Positions 1 to 8,830 of a stretch of DNA of 64,000 nucleotides are shown here, one piece after another. The DNA is from Aquihabitans sp. G128 (GTDB taxonomy: Bacteria > Actinomycetota > Acidimicrobiia > Acidimicrobiales > Iamiaceae). The position numbers and the translations under genes are program-made. How positions within the stretch are numbered: the first letter of the stretch is position 1; each line of letters starts with the position of its first letter. The stretch is from assembly GCF_019048865.1 (NCBI RefSeq), contig NZ_CP077604.1, positions 2,294,001 to 2,358,000 of the forward strand, written 5' to 3'. The notes below the pieces were generated by a model that saw only the letters and a program-made list of their open reading frames with translations, searched no databases and was not told where the DNA came from.

Positions 1-32
1 TCGCACAGGTCGAAGTCGACTACCACTCGCAT
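1..32 (-). CDS. Ferredoxin, first codons only (partial)
   Basis: Only the first ten codons lie in the window, reading M-R-V-V-V-D-F-D-L-C from an ATG at 32. A GGAGG ribosome binding site sits 4 nt upstream (41-37). This N-terminus, with a Cys at residue 10, is typical of small actinobacterial 3Fe-4S ferredoxins that feed electrons to P450s and Rieske oxygenases. It follows the alpha/beta hydrolase on the same strand after 62 nt. Everything past residue 10 is outside the window, so the assignment rests on the N-terminal signature alone. Confidence 0.45.
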   Translation of the reverse strand, partial: MRVVVDFDLC

Positions 33-94
33 GACGCCTCCAGAAAGAAGAACGGGTTCCAGTTCCGGCGCCCAACGTAGCCGCGGCCCCGGCG

Positions 95-949
95 TCAGGT
101 CGGCGGGCCCGGCGGCTCGCGGAGGAAGGCCAGGACCTCGGCGGCCAGCGCCTCGGGGATCTCGGCCTCGAGCGAGTGGCGGGCACCGGGGAAGACGTGG
201 AAGCGGTGGTCCGGCAGCAGCTCGTGCAGGCGGGCGACGCCACGACCCATGCCGCCGCCGTGGTCCTGGTCGCCCCACAGCAGCAGGGTGCGCTGCTCGA
301 CCTCACCGGCGATGGCGAACAGGCTGTGGCCCACCTGGTCGGCCGCCAGCCCCCAGTACATGGCCACGAAGCCCGGCCCCATCACCCGCCGGTAGTAGGC
401 GAAGGTGTCGGCCAGGCCCCGGGCCCGTCCGGGGAAGGCCGGGGCGTACCAGTAGCGGCTCTGGATGCGCACCGAAGGCCAGAAGGACCAGCGACCCATG
501 GTCGCCCGGATCGCCTTCGCCAGCCGGGGTCGCGCCGTCCATGCGCTGCCCGGCGCCCAGAGGACCAGGCGGGGGAACCGCTCCGGGAACCGGTGGCCGA
601 GCCGCAGCACGGGGTTGCCGCCGAGGCTCCCGCCCACCGGGATGGCCCGATCGATGCCGAGCGCGTCCAGGAAGGCCACCAGCACGTCCTCGTACCACCG
701 GAGGTCGTAGCGCCGGACGGGCTTCTCGGACTCCCCCGAGCCCGGGAGGTCGAGCACCAGCACCCGGTGCTCGGCGGCCAGCCGCGGGGCCAGCTCGGCG
801 AAGCCCTCGATGCGGGCGGTGTGGCCCGGGATCACCAGCAGCGGGAGCCCGGCCGCCTCCGCGTGGAGGTCGACGTAGCGGACGCGGACGCCCAGCACCT
901 CGACCCACCGGACGTCGTCCGTCCCCCCGTCTCCGGGCCCCGCAGCCAT
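95..949 (-). CDS. Alpha/beta-fold hydrolase
   Basis: A 284-residue alpha/beta hydrolase. The nucleophile elbow is G-G-S-L-G-G with Ser108, the acid is Asp227 or Asp229 in W-G-D-Q-D, and the base is His258 in G-A-R-H-S. The oxyanion region is V-I-P-G-H-T near residue 40. No signal peptide is visible, so it is likely cytoplasmic. The substrate cannot be read from sequence; esterases, haloalkane dehalogenases and C-C hydrolases share this pattern. It precedes the ferredoxin gene on the same strand. The upstream gap to the tRNA shows no strong ribosome binding site, so the exact start is less certain than the family. Confidence 0.85.
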   Translation of the reverse strand: MAAGPGDGGTDDVRWVEVLGVRVRYVDLHAEAAGLPLLVIPGHTARIEGFAELAPRLAAEHRVLVLDLPGSGESEKPVRRYDLRWYEDVLVAFLDALGIDRAIPVGGSLGGNPVLRLGHRFPERFPRLVLWAPGSAWTARPRLAKAIRATMGRWSFWPSVRIQSRYWYAPAFPGRARGLADTFAYYRRVMGPGFVAMYWGLAADQVGHSLFAIAGEVEQRTLLLWGDQDHGGGMGRGVARLHELLPDHRFHVFPGARHSLEAEIPEALAAEVLAFLREPPGPPT

Positions 950-1037
950 GCCCGGCAGGTTCCCACATCGGGGTCCGCAGGCCCCGCTTCGGCTTTCGGA
1001 CCGTCGAGGGCGTCGCGCTAGGGTGAGGCCCCGTTCT

Positions 1038-1113
1038 GGGGGTGTAGCTCAGTTGGTAGAGCGCCTCGGTCGCATCGAGGAGGCCAGGGGTTCGATTCCC
1101 CTCACCTCCACCA
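1038..1113 (+). tRNA. tRNA-Ala, anticodon CGC
   Basis: A full cloverleaf: acceptor GGGGGTG (1038-1044) pairs with CACCTCC (1103-1109), D arm GCTC/GAGC, anticodon stem CCTCG/CGAGG with loop 1069-1075 giving anticodon CGC, T arm AGGGG/CCCCT, discriminator A1110 and encoded CCA (1111-1113). The third acceptor pair is G-T, which in RNA is the G3-U70 identity element of alanyl-tRNA synthetase, confirming Ala for GCG codons. Loop position 32 is G facing T38, an unusual pair there. A strong hairpin follows 7 nt downstream. Confidence 0.97.
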
Positions 1114-1120
1114 GGACGCC

Positions 1121-1153
1121 AGCGGGCCCCGTCGCACGGCGACGGGGCCCGCT
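1121..1153 (+). terminator. Hairpin terminator after tRNA-Ala
   Basis: A perfect 15-bp GC-rich stem (1121-1135 with 1139-1153) closes a 3-nt ACG loop just downstream of the tRNA. There is no T-tract, as is usual for high-GC actinomycete terminators. Confidence 0.75.
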
Positions 1154-1276
1154 CGCGTGGCGCCCTCGCCGGGGGTGAGCAGTGGGGGTGAGGCACCTGG
1201 GCCGAACGGCTCATCCTTGGACCCATTTGAAGCATTTCCGCTCAAGGTGGGTGGGGATCGTGTCGAGACCTTTCGC

Positions 1277-1729
1277 ATGCCCGCCCACACCAAGAAGCCC
1301 CACCGCTCGATCCGCCGGGCCGGGGTCGCCGTCGCCCTCGTCGCCGCCCTCGCCCTGTTGTCCGCCTGCCTCAGCCCGTCGCAGTCCCAGGTCCAGTCGG
1401 AGCTCAACAGCGACCGCCGGGCCCACGGCCTGTCGACCCTCGGGGTCAACGCCGACGCCCAGGCCAAGGCCCAGGCCTGGGCCGAGAAGCTGGCCCGCGA
1501 GAACACGCTGTACCACTCGAACCTGCCCGACGGCATCCGCACCCGCTGGTGCTCGCTGGGCGAGAACGTCGGCTACGGCCCCAACGTCCCCACCATCGAG
1601 GACGCCTACATGAACTCCACCGGCCACCGCGCCAACATCCTCTCCACCAAGTGGAACGGCGTCGGCGTCGGCTACGCCACCAACGGCAACCGGGTCTTCA
1701 CCGTGCAGGTCTTCATCAAGACCTGCTGA
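1277..1729 (+). CDS. CAP/SCP-domain lipoprotein
   Basis: A 150-residue exported protein. Residues 1-31 are a lipoprotein signal: basic Lys/Arg-rich start, hydrophobic core and lipobox L-S-A-C. The rest is a compact CAP (cysteine-rich secretory protein, PR-1-like) domain with the conserved H in L-Y-H-S-N, the S-L-G-E-N-V-G-Y segment and the G-H-R-A-N-I-L motif near the end. Two Cys in the mature part could form a disulfide. The ATG at 1277 was chosen because it puts the signal peptide at the N-terminus; an in-frame upstream start at 1157 would bury it. Bacterial CAP proteins are surface-exposed; their activity is mostly unknown. Confidence 0.85.
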   Translation: MPAHTKKPHRSIRRAGVAVALVAALALLSACLSPSQSQVQSELNSDRRAHGLSTLGVNADAQAKAQAWAEKLARENTLYHSNLPDGIRTRWCSLGENVGYGPNVPTIEDAYMNSTGHRANILSTKWNGVGVGYATNGNRVFTVQVFIKTC

Positions 1730-1865
1730 CCCGCCACCGGCGTCCCCCGCCGGAAGCACCCACCCCTGCCCGCACCGGCGGCCACGTCTTCGTGGCCGCC
1801 GGTGCCGCGTCCATGCCACGGTTGCCCTCCCCCGACCCCGCGTGCACGCCACCAGAACTGCGACA

Positions 1866-2262
1866 GCGACCAGGACCGCCACGGCGACCAGGACCGCCAC
1901 GGCGACCAAAGCCATGGGCGAAGGCTCTGGTGGCACCCCGTGTCGCCCGCGGACCCCGATCGCGACCAGAAGCGACGAGGCGGCCTCTGGTCGCAACCAT
2001 GGCTCCGCCTGGATCGCAGGCCTGCACGCCGCGCAGATCAGAACCACCACGGCGACCAAAGCCGTGGGCGGAGGCTCTGGCCGCACCCCGTGTCGCCCTC
2101 GGGCCCCGAACGCGACCAGAAGCGACGACGCGGACTCTGGTCGCAACCGGCGTCTCTGCCGGGCGGCAGGGCGACCGGAACGGCGATGCGGCCCTTCGGT
2201 CGCACGGGGCGAGGCCAACGAGCCCTGGCGGCGACCAGAAGCGTGGAGCGGGCTTCGGTCGC
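1866..2262. repeat. Palindrome array E (33-nt stem-loops, GCGACC arms)
   Basis: The 640-nt gap between 1730 and 2373 has no convincing gene. It holds two tandem 18-mers (1866-1883, 1884-1901), then six imperfect stem-loops at 1902-1934, 1962-1994, 2052-2084, 2112-2144, 2171-2203 and 2231-2262. Most are 33 nt, opening with GCGACC and closing with GGTCGC or a variant. The clearest have arms GCGACCAGA and TCTGGTCGC. The block 1902-1999 recurs 150 nt later at 2052-2149 with scattered substitutions. ORFs crossing the array have no recognisable domain and are not called. Confidence 0.8.
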
Positions 2263-2373
2263 CCTGAGCACCGAGCCCTTGGCCGGGGCGGCGTGGGGCC
2301 GGGCGCGACACGACCCGGGCGGTGGGGCCCGGGTCGTGGCGAAGGTCTGGGTGCCGCGGGTGCGGCGGTACCG

Positions 2374-2844
2374 CTAGTTGGCGGTGCGGCGCATGGCCAG
2401 CACGGGGGCCGGCGAGGAGCGGACGGTGGTGAGCGGGCGCACCTTGGCGACGCGCTCCATGGTGCGGAGCTTCATCTGGCGCAGGGCGTACACGTAGGCG
2501 CTGAGGGCGCCGCCGGAGGCCAGGAACAGCAGGGTGACCAGCGTGCCGCCGACGACGACGGCGAGCAGCAGGGTGAAGGCGGTGGCGCCGAGGAGGCCGA
2601 CCAGCACGTCACGGCGGCGGCGCTTGGCGTCGCCCCGGTTCATGGTCAGCGGGAGGGCCGGGCCGCCGTGGGGGGCGGTGCCGAGGGTGCGGAGCGAGGT
2701 GCCGGGGGTGGCGCGCTCGAGGGTGGAGAGCTGCGCCCGGAAGGACACGACCGAGTTGTCCGGCCGGCCATCGCGCCGGTTGCGCACGAACGGCGGGATC
2801 AGGACCGCCGCCCACACCACCGCCAAGATGACCAGTACGAGCAT
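2374..2844 (-). CDS. SepX/GlpR-like divisome membrane protein
   Basis: A 156-residue membrane protein. It opens with a hydrophobic helix (M-L-V-L-V-I-L-A-V-V-W-A) followed by I-P-P-F-V-R-N-R-R, then a cytoplasmic stretch (V-S-F-R-A-Q-L-S-T-L-E-R), two further helices around residues 83-125 and a basic tail. This resembles the actinobacterial SepX/GlpR family, whose corynebacterial member is the membrane receptor of the gephyrin-like FtsZ-binding protein Glp. The gene order galU, glp/moeA, this gene supports that. ATG 2844 is preferred, with GGAG 9 nt upstream; GTG 2850 is an alternative. The identification leans on N-terminal resemblance and synteny. Confidence 0.6.
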   Translation of the reverse strand: MLVLVILAVVWAAVLIPPFVRNRRDGRPDNSVVSFRAQLSTLERATPGTSLRTLGTAPHGGPALPLTMNRGDAKRRRRDVLVGLLGATAFTLLLAVVVGGTLVTLLFLASGGALSAYVYALRQMKLRTMERVAKVRPLTTVRSSPAPVLAMRRTAN

Positions 2845-3057
2845 CGTCACGTTCTCCAGGCCTGCCTTTGCCTCTTGTGGACCGTATCCACCCGCCGAGA
2901 GCAGGAGGTGGATGGGAGCGGTCCGAATCGTCGGGGTGGAAGATCGGCGCAGTCGGCGCACACCTGAGGTTCCAGGTGACGGGCTGGCTGCAGTTGTTAC
3001 GGTTCTACTACGGACCGGGGGGTCGCCGCTAGGTCGGCACCGGCTCGATCGGGTGGT
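2845..3057 (-). other. Leader of sepX/glpR with two hairpins, no gene
   Basis: The 213-nt gap upstream of the SepX/GlpR-like gene is less GC-rich than its surroundings. A bulged hairpin spans 2879-2924: GGACCG and ATCCACC pair with GGTGGAT and CGGTCC. A shorter one (CACCTG, GAAC, then CTCAGGTG on the minus strand) lies near 2963-2980. I matched no known riboswitch to it. Confidence 0.35.
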
Positions 3058-3561
3058 TCAGAGGCCCAGGTCCAGCTCGGGGTCGGCCGGTTCCCGGCGG
3101 AACGTGCCCGAGCGGCCGCCCGTCTTCTCCCACAGCGCGATGTCGCCGATGGTCATGGTGCGGTCGGCCGACTTGCACATGTCGTAGATGGTGAGCGCGG
3201 CCACCGACACCGCGGTGAGGGCCTCCATCTCGACGCCCGTCCGGTCGACGGTGTCGACGTGGGCCTCGATCTCGATGAACGTGTCGTCGATGTGGAAGTT
3301 GACCAGCACGGCGCCCACGAGCAGCGGGTGGCAGAGCGGGATGAGGTCCGACGCCCGCTTGGCGGCCTGGATGCCGGCCACCCGGGCCACGTTGAGCACG
3401 TCGCCCTTGCCCACCGAGCCCCGGGCCACGAGCGCGGTGGTCTCCGGCTGCATGTGGACCCGGCCCCGGGCGACGGCCCGGCGGTGCGAGGGGTCCTTGG
3501 GGGTGACGTCGACCATGCGGGCACGGCCCAGCGGATCGAGGTGGGTCAGGCGCTCGGGCAT
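3058..3561 (-). CDS. moaC: Cyclic pyranopterin monophosphate synthase MoaC
   Basis: A 167-residue MoaC. It acts after MoaA to form cyclic pyranopterin monophosphate in molybdenum cofactor synthesis. Family marks visible are M-V-D-V-T-P-K-D near the start, L-C-H-P-L in the middle, the V-E-M-E-A-L-T-A-V-S-V-A-A-L-T-I-Y-D-M core and the C-terminal E-K-T-G-G-R-S-G loop (usually KSGGKSG). ATG 3561 gives the usual family length; the longer in-frame extension to 3687 overlaps moaA. It lies 53 nt after moaA in the same cluster. Confidence 0.95.
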   Translation of the reverse strand: MPERLTHLDPLGRARMVDVTPKDPSHRRAVARGRVHMQPETTALVARGSVGKGDVLNVARVAGIQAAKRASDLIPLCHPLLVGAVLVNFHIDDTFIEIEAHVDTVDRTGVEMEALTAVSVAALTIYDMCKSADRTMTIGDIALWEKTGGRSGTFRREPADPELDLGL

Positions 3562-3614
3562 GGGCGAAGTGTAGGAGGCAGGGCCGGACGGGCTCGCAGG
3601 GGCCCCACGGGCGC

Positions 3615-4613
<999 letters not shown>

Positions 4614-4633
4614 CCGGTCCAGGCTAGGGGTGA

Positions 4634-5857
4634 TCAGGGCGCGAAGGGGTCGGCGAGGAGCACCACGGTGACCTCGGCCCCCTCGGCGACGCCGTCGCCG
4701 TCGGGCAGCACGGCGAGGCCGTTGGCCCCGGCCGTGGCGGCCAGCTGGTGCGAGCCCTGTCCGCCCACCGGCGTCGCCGTGAAGGCGGTGCCGTCCCACC
4801 GGCACGCCACGCGCAGGTAGGCGGTGCGGCCGTCCGGGCGCCGGGTGAGGCCGGGGCCGGCGACGGCGGCCACCCGGGGCAGGTCGAGGTCGGCGCGGCC
4901 GGCGAGGCGGCGCAGGCCGGGCACGCCGAGCAGCGACAGCGACACCAGCGAGGACACGGGGTTCCCGGGCAGGCCGAAGACCGGGGTGCCGTCGAGCACG
5001 CCGAAGGCGAAGGGCTTGGCCGGGCGGATGGCCACCTGCATCCACCGCATGTCGGCCACCTCGTCGAGCACCACCTTGACGAGGTCGAAGTCGCCCATGC
5101 TCACGCCGCCGCTGGTGGCCACCGCGTCGTGGCCGGCCGCCGCCTCGGTGATGGCGGCGGCGAGGGCGTCGTGGTCGTCGGCCACCGTGCCCAGGTCGAC
5201 GGCGTCGACGCCGTAGGCCCGCAGCGCGGCCACGAGGGTGGGGCGGTTCGACTCGCGGATCTGCCCGGGCCCGAGGGGGCGGTCGTCGTCGACCAGCTCG
5301 TCGCCCGTGGAGATCACGCCGACCTGGGGCCGGGGCACCACCAGCGGCGAGCGCAGGCCCACCGAGGCGAGCACCCCGAGGTGGGCCGGCCCGAGGACCG
5401 TGCCGGCCGGGAGCACCAGCTCGCCGGCGGCGACGTCGGACCCGGCCGCTCGGACGTGCAGGCCGACGGGCACGGCCTGGGTGAGGTCGACCTCGTGGTC
5501 GCCCACCCGTGCGGAGCGCTCGACCATGACCACCGCGTCGGCACCCGGCGGCACCGGCGCCCCGGTCATGATCCGCACCGCGGCGCCCGGGGTGACCTCG
5601 ATGTCGGGCGGCGCCCCGGCGGCGATGGTGCCGGCCACGCGCAGGCGGACCGGCTCCTGCTCCGACGCCGCGGCGACGTCGGCCGCCCGGACCGCGTAGC
5701 CGTCCATGCCCGAGTTGGCGAAGGGCGGGACCGGGTCCGGGGCGGTGGCGTCGACCGCGAGGACCGCGCCGAGGGCGTCGTCGAGCCGGCGGGCGGCGGG
5801 GGCGAGCGGGGCGCAGCCGTCGAGGACGTGCTGGCGGGCCTCCTCGAAGGGGATCAC
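4634..5857 (-). CDS. glp: Gephyrin-like molybdotransferase Glp/MoeA
   Basis: A 407-residue MoeA/gephyrin-family protein. Marks include P-P-F-A-N-S-G-M-D-G-Y-A-V-R, M-T-G-A-P-V-P-P-G-A-D-A, the S-T-G-D-E-L MoCF-binding loop, G-G-V-S-M-G-D-F-D and G-L-P-G-N-P-V-S-S. MoeA inserts molybdate into adenylylated molybdopterin. In Actinobacteria a paralog next to galU (Glp) binds FtsZ with membrane partner GlpR, and this locus has the same neighbours. Whether this copy does cofactor work, divisome work or both cannot be told from sequence. The moaA and moaC neighbours keep the cofactor role open. It starts 9 nt after galU. Confidence 0.88.
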   Translation of the reverse strand: MIPFEEARQHVLDGCAPLAPAARRLDDALGAVLAVDATAPDPVPPFANSGMDGYAVRAADVAAASEQEPVRLRVAGTIAAGAPPDIEVTPGAAVRIMTGAPVPPGADAVVMVERSARVGDHEVDLTQAVPVGLHVRAAGSDVAAGELVLPAGTVLGPAHLGVLASVGLRSPLVVPRPQVGVISTGDELVDDDRPLGPGQIRESNRPTLVAALRAYGVDAVDLGTVADDHDALAAAITEAAAGHDAVATSGGVSMGDFDLVKVVLDEVADMRWMQVAIRPAKPFAFGVLDGTPVFGLPGNPVSSLVSLSLLGVPGLRRLAGRADLDLPRVAAVAGPGLTRRPDGRTAYLRVACRWDGTAFTATPVGGQGSHQLAATAGANGLAVLPDGDGVAEGAEVTVVLLADPFAP

Positions 5858-5866
5858 CGAAACGAC

Positions 5867-6757
5867 CTAGACGAGGCCTTCGCGCTGGACGACGTCGGCC
5901 AGGAACGCGCCGAACTCCGGCCGGAGGTCGGCCCGCTCGAGGGCCAGCTCGACGATGGCCTGCAGGTACGCCGGCACGGTCCCGGTGTCGTAGCGGCCGC
6001 CCTCGAAGGTGACGCCGTAGACGGCCTGGTCGGCGAGCAGCATGGCGATGGCGTCGGTGAGCTGGATCTCGCCGCCCACGCCCGGCTGGACCTGCTCGAG
6101 CTTCTCGAAGAGCTCCGGGGTGAAGATGTAGCGGCCCATGACGGCCAGGTTGGACGGGGCCTCGGCCGGCTCGGGCTTCTCGACCAGGTCGAGGATCTGG
6201 ACGAGGTGGTCCGAGATGCGCTCGGGCTTGGCGCAGCCGTAGCGGCGGATCTCCTCCGGCTCGACCTCTTGGAGGGCCATGACCGAGCGCCCGTACTGGG
6301 CGTAGGTCTGGATCATGTCGGGCAGCAGGGTGGAGCTGGTGGCCATGAACTCGTCGCCGAGCAGCACCGCGAACGGGTTGTCGCCCACGTGCTTGCGCGC
6401 CACCGACACCGCGTGGCCGAGGCCGAGCGGCGAGCCCTGGCGGACGAAGTGGATGTCGGCCAGCTCGGTGAGCGCCACCACCTCAGTGAGCTCGGACTGC
6501 TTGCCGGCGGCGTCGAGGTGGTACTCGAGCTCGAACTGGCGGTCGAAGTGGTCTTCGATGGAGCGCTTCGAGCGGCCGGTGATGATCAAGATGTCGTCGA
6601 TGCCGGCCGCCACGGCCTCTTCGACGATGTACTGGATGGCCGGCTTGTCGACGACCGGCAGCATCTCCTTGGCCTGGGCCTTGGTGGCCGGCAGGAACCG
6701 GGTGCCGAGGCCGGCGGCGGGGATCACGGCTTTGCGGACGATGGGTGGGGTGCTCAC
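5867..6757 (-). CDS. galU: UTP--glucose-1-phosphate uridylyltransferase GalU
   Basis: A 296-residue GalU, making UDP-glucose from UTP and glucose-1-phosphate for glycans and trehalose. Visible are the nucleotide-binding A-G-L-G-T-R-F-L-P-A-T-K-A loop near the N-terminus, V-D-K-P-A-I-Q-Y-I-V-E-E-A, L-L-G-D-E-F and the C-terminal E-G-G-R-Y-D-T-G. GTG 6757 was chosen because it places the loop about 14 residues from the start, as usual; the ATG 16 codons upstream adds an Arg-rich, unconserved tail. It is the first gene of the minus-strand galU-glp-moaA-moaC-sepX cluster. Confidence 0.93.
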   Translation of the reverse strand: MSTPPIVRKAVIPAAGLGTRFLPATKAQAKEMLPVVDKPAIQYIVEEAVAAGIDDILIITGRSKRSIEDHFDRQFELEYHLDAAGKQSELTEVVALTELADIHFVRQGSPLGLGHAVSVARKHVGDNPFAVLLGDEFMATSSTLLPDMIQTYAQYGRSVMALQEVEPEEIRRYGCAKPERISDHLVQILDLVEKPEPAEAPSNLAVMGRYIFTPELFEKLEQVQPGVGGEIQLTDAIAMLLADQAVYGVTFEGGRYDTGTVPAYLQAIVELALERADLRPEFGAFLADVVQREGLV

Positions 6758-6833
6758 GCCCGGGAGTCTCGCACGGCGGGCTCGGCGCACCCTGGCAACC
6801 CGCACGGACGTGCCCGTTCCCCGGGCGACCTCC

Positions 6834-6865
6834 TAGGCTTGGCAGTCGAACCCGTCGACTGCCAA
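6834..6865 (+). promoter_or_regulatory. -10 box and 11-bp hairpin ahead of the fmdB-like gene
   Basis: Between divergent galU and the FmdB gene, a TAGGCT -10-like box (6834-6839) abuts a perfect inverted repeat. TTGGCAGTCGA (6839-6849) pairs with TCGACTGCCAA (6855-6865) around ACCCG. It could be an operator or a hairpin at the transcript 5' end. Confidence 0.5.
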
Positions 6866-6910
6866 CTGGTGGGCCCACCCCGTGCGGGGCTCCCGGACGC
6901 GAGGACCCAG

Positions 6911-7321
6911 ATGCCCACCTACGAGTACCGCTGCAAGAGCTGCGAGCACCAGTTCGACATCGTGCAGGCGTTCAGCGACGACTCGCTGACGGTGTGCCCG
7001 GAGTGCGGCGGCCCGCTCAAGAAGGTGTTCGGCAACGTGGGCATCACGTTCAAGGGCTCGGGCTTCTACAAGACCGACAGCCGCTCGGCCGGCACGTTCG
7101 GCTCGGCCAAGGACGCCGATCGCACCGACGCCAAGAAGTCGGCCGAGGCGGCGTCGAGCAGCAGCTCCGACAGCGCCACCACCAAGACCGACGCCAAGAC
7201 CGAGAAGAAGGCCGACACCAAGCCGGCCACGGGCTCGTCGGGCAGCTCGTCCGGCTCGTCGAGCTCGACCTCGTCGTCGAGCACGTCGTCCAGCTCGTCC
7301 AGCAGCAGCTCCAAGAGCTGA
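6911..7321 (+). CDS. FmdB-family zinc ribbon protein with Ser-rich tail
   Basis: A 136-residue protein. Residues 1-60 form an FmdB-type zinc ribbon: M-P-T-Y-E-Y-R-C-K-S-C, then V-C-P-E-C-G-G, ending K-G-S-G-F-Y-K-T-D. The two CxxC pairs should bind one zinc. The remaining half is low complexity, first Lys/Asp/Ala-rich and then almost pure Ser with Gly and Thr, probably disordered. FmdB proteins are named from a formamidase locus but have no established biochemical role. It ends 2 nt before the MTA phosphorylase GTG, so the two are probably co-transcribed. Confidence 0.9.
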   Translation: MPTYEYRCKSCEHQFDIVQAFSDDSLTVCPECGGPLKKVFGNVGITFKGSGFYKTDSRSAGTFGSAKDADRTDAKKSAEAASSSSSDSATTKTDAKTEKKADTKPATGSSGSSSGSSSSTSSSSTSSSSSSSSSKS

Positions 7322-7323
7322 CC

Positions 7324-8112
7324 GTGGCCGAGGCGCCGGTCGCCGAGGTCGGGGTGTTCGGCGGCTCGGGCTTCTACCGCTTCCTCGACGACGTCACCGA
7401 GGTCACCGTCGAGACGCCCCACGGGCCCACCTCGGCCCCGGTGGCCATCGGCCGCGTGGGCGAGCGGCGGGTGGCGTTCATCCCCCGCCACGGCGCCCAC
7501 CACGAGCTGCCGCCGCACCTGCTCCCCTACCGGGCCAACGTCTGGGCGCTGCACGCGCTCGGCGTCACCAACGTGTTCGGCCCGTGCGCATCGGGCTCGC
7601 TGCAGCCCCACGTCGCCCCCGGCAGCTTCGTGGTGCCGGACCAGCTGGTCGACCGCACGTCGGGCCGCGCCGACACGTTCTTCGACGGCCCCACCGTCCA
7701 CCACGTGGCCTTCGCCGACCCCTACGACCACGACCTGCGCCAGGTGGCCCTGGCCGCCTGCCGGGCCGAGGGCGTCGAGGTCCACGACGGCGGCACCGTG
7801 GTCGTCGTGCAGGGGCCGCGGTTCTCCACCCGCGCCGAGTCGCGCTGGTACGGCGGGCAGGGCTGGGAGGTCATCAACATGACCCAGCACCCCGAGGCCG
7901 TGCTCTGCCGCGAGGCCGGCCTGCGCTACGCAGCCATCGCGCTGATCACCGACTTCGACGCCGGCCTGGAGGGCAGCGGGGTCCCCGCCGTCACCCAGGA
8001 GGAGGTGTTCGCCTTCTTCGAGGCCAACGTCGACACCGTGCGCCGGGTCCTGTTCCGCGCCCTCGCCGCGCCGCTCCCCACCGGTCGCCTCGAGGCCGGG
8101 CCCGGCTTCTGA
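7324..8112 (+). CDS. mtnP: S-methyl-5'-thioadenosine phosphorylase
   Basis: A 262-residue MtnP/PNP-family phosphorylase. It cleaves 5'-methylthioadenosine from polyamine or SAM metabolism to adenine and methylthioribose-1-phosphate. Motifs are G-V-F-G-G-S-G-F-Y (phosphate site), F-I-P-R-H-G-A-H-H, V-V-V-Q-G-P-R-F-S-T-R-A-E and the substrate loop N-M-T-Q-H-P-E-A-V-L-C-R-E. GTG 7324 follows the FmdB stop by 2 nt and gives normal length. In the M-T-Q-H-P loop His replaces the Thr or Tyr common in MTAPs, so related 6-oxopurine or methylthioinosine activity is an alternative. Confidence 0.85.
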   Translation: MAEAPVAEVGVFGGSGFYRFLDDVTEVTVETPHGPTSAPVAIGRVGERRVAFIPRHGAHHELPPHLLPYRANVWALHALGVTNVFGPCASGSLQPHVAPGSFVVPDQLVDRTSGRADTFFDGPTVHHVAFADPYDHDLRQVALAACRAEGVEVHDGGTVVVVQGPRFSTRAESRWYGGQGWEVINMTQHPEAVLCREAGLRYAAIALITDFDAGLEGSGVPAVTQEEVFAFFEANVDTVRRVLFRALAAPLPTGRLEAGPGF

Positions 8113-8209
8113 GCCACCCGCGATCCGTGGTTCCCCTGCCTTGTCCGGGGCCCGCCCAGGGTCCACACTGAGCGGCGGCCGAAGGGGCCGACACGACAGG
8201 GAGCGGGCA

Positions 8210-8830
8210 ATGGACACCACCACGAACACCACGCATCGATCGCGCCGGCGCGGCGGGCTGCTGCTCGCCCTCGTCGCCGCCCTGGCCCTGCTGGTCGCGG
8301 CGTGCGACGTGCCCGCCAAGCCGGCGGGCGCGCTCTACGACGCGTGGAAGGCCGGCGACAAGGCCAAGGCCGGCCAGACCGCCACGCCCACCGCGGTGAA
8401 CCAGCTGTTCACCAAGACTTGGTCGGCATCGAGCCAGTGGCTCTTCATCAACTGCGACGGTGCCGCCGGCTCCACCTACTGCACGTGGGTCGAGTCCACC
8501 GAGGGCCGGTTGCAGCTGCGCGTCGACAACGCCTCGCAGAAGGTCACCTCGGTCACGCGCATCCCGCTCGGCAACGGCGCGGCGGGCCGGTTCTTCCACG
8601 CGTGGCGGGTCGGCAAGAAGGACGCCGCCATGGCCTACGGCAGCGCGTCGGCCACCAACGCCATGTTCGCCCACTCCGACGTCGGCGCCCACTGGCTGCC
8701 CACGGGCTGCGACGGCGCGGCCGGCTCCACCTACTGCTCGTGGATCGGCGACGACTCGGTCCAGATCACCCTCCGGGTCGACAACGCCACCCAGAAGGTC
8801 ATCCACGTCGATCGAGGCACCGTCGACTGA
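8210..8830 (+). CDS. Lipoprotein with two internal repeats
   Basis: A 206-residue predicted lipoprotein: Arg-rich start, hydrophobic L-L-L-A-L-V-A-A-L-A-L-L and lipobox V-A-A-C. The mature part is two homologous units of about 75 residues. Each has A-W (A-W-K-A-G or A-W-R-V-G), a W-x-C-D-G-A-A-G-S-T-Y-C core with two Cys, a second Trp and a closing L-R-V-D-N-A-x-Q-K-V strand. The paired Cys suggest one disulfide per unit. I do not recognise the family. ATG 8210 follows a purine-rich stretch (AGGGAG) and puts the signal peptide first. Confidence 0.8.
   Translation: MDTTTNTTHRSRRRGGLLLALVAALALLVAACDVPAKPAGALYDAWKAGDKAKAGQTATPTAVNQLFTKTWSASSQWLFINCDGAAGSTYCTWVESTEGRLQLRVDNASQKVTSVTRIPLGNGAAGRFFHAWRVGKKDAAMAYGSASATNAMFAHSDVGAHWLPTGCDGAAGSTYCSWIGDDSVQITLRVDNATQKVIHVDRGTVD

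Noticed and set aside
1802..2377. Open frames across palindrome array E
   Set aside because: They encode the repeats in whichever frame is read, overlap on both strands, and lack a domain or ribosome binding site.
4748..7321. An 857-codon open frame on the plus strand opposite moeA and galU
   Set aside because: It is antisense to two well-conserved genes, is rich in His/Gly/Arg/Val shadow composition, and only its last 137 codons (the FmdB gene) are real.
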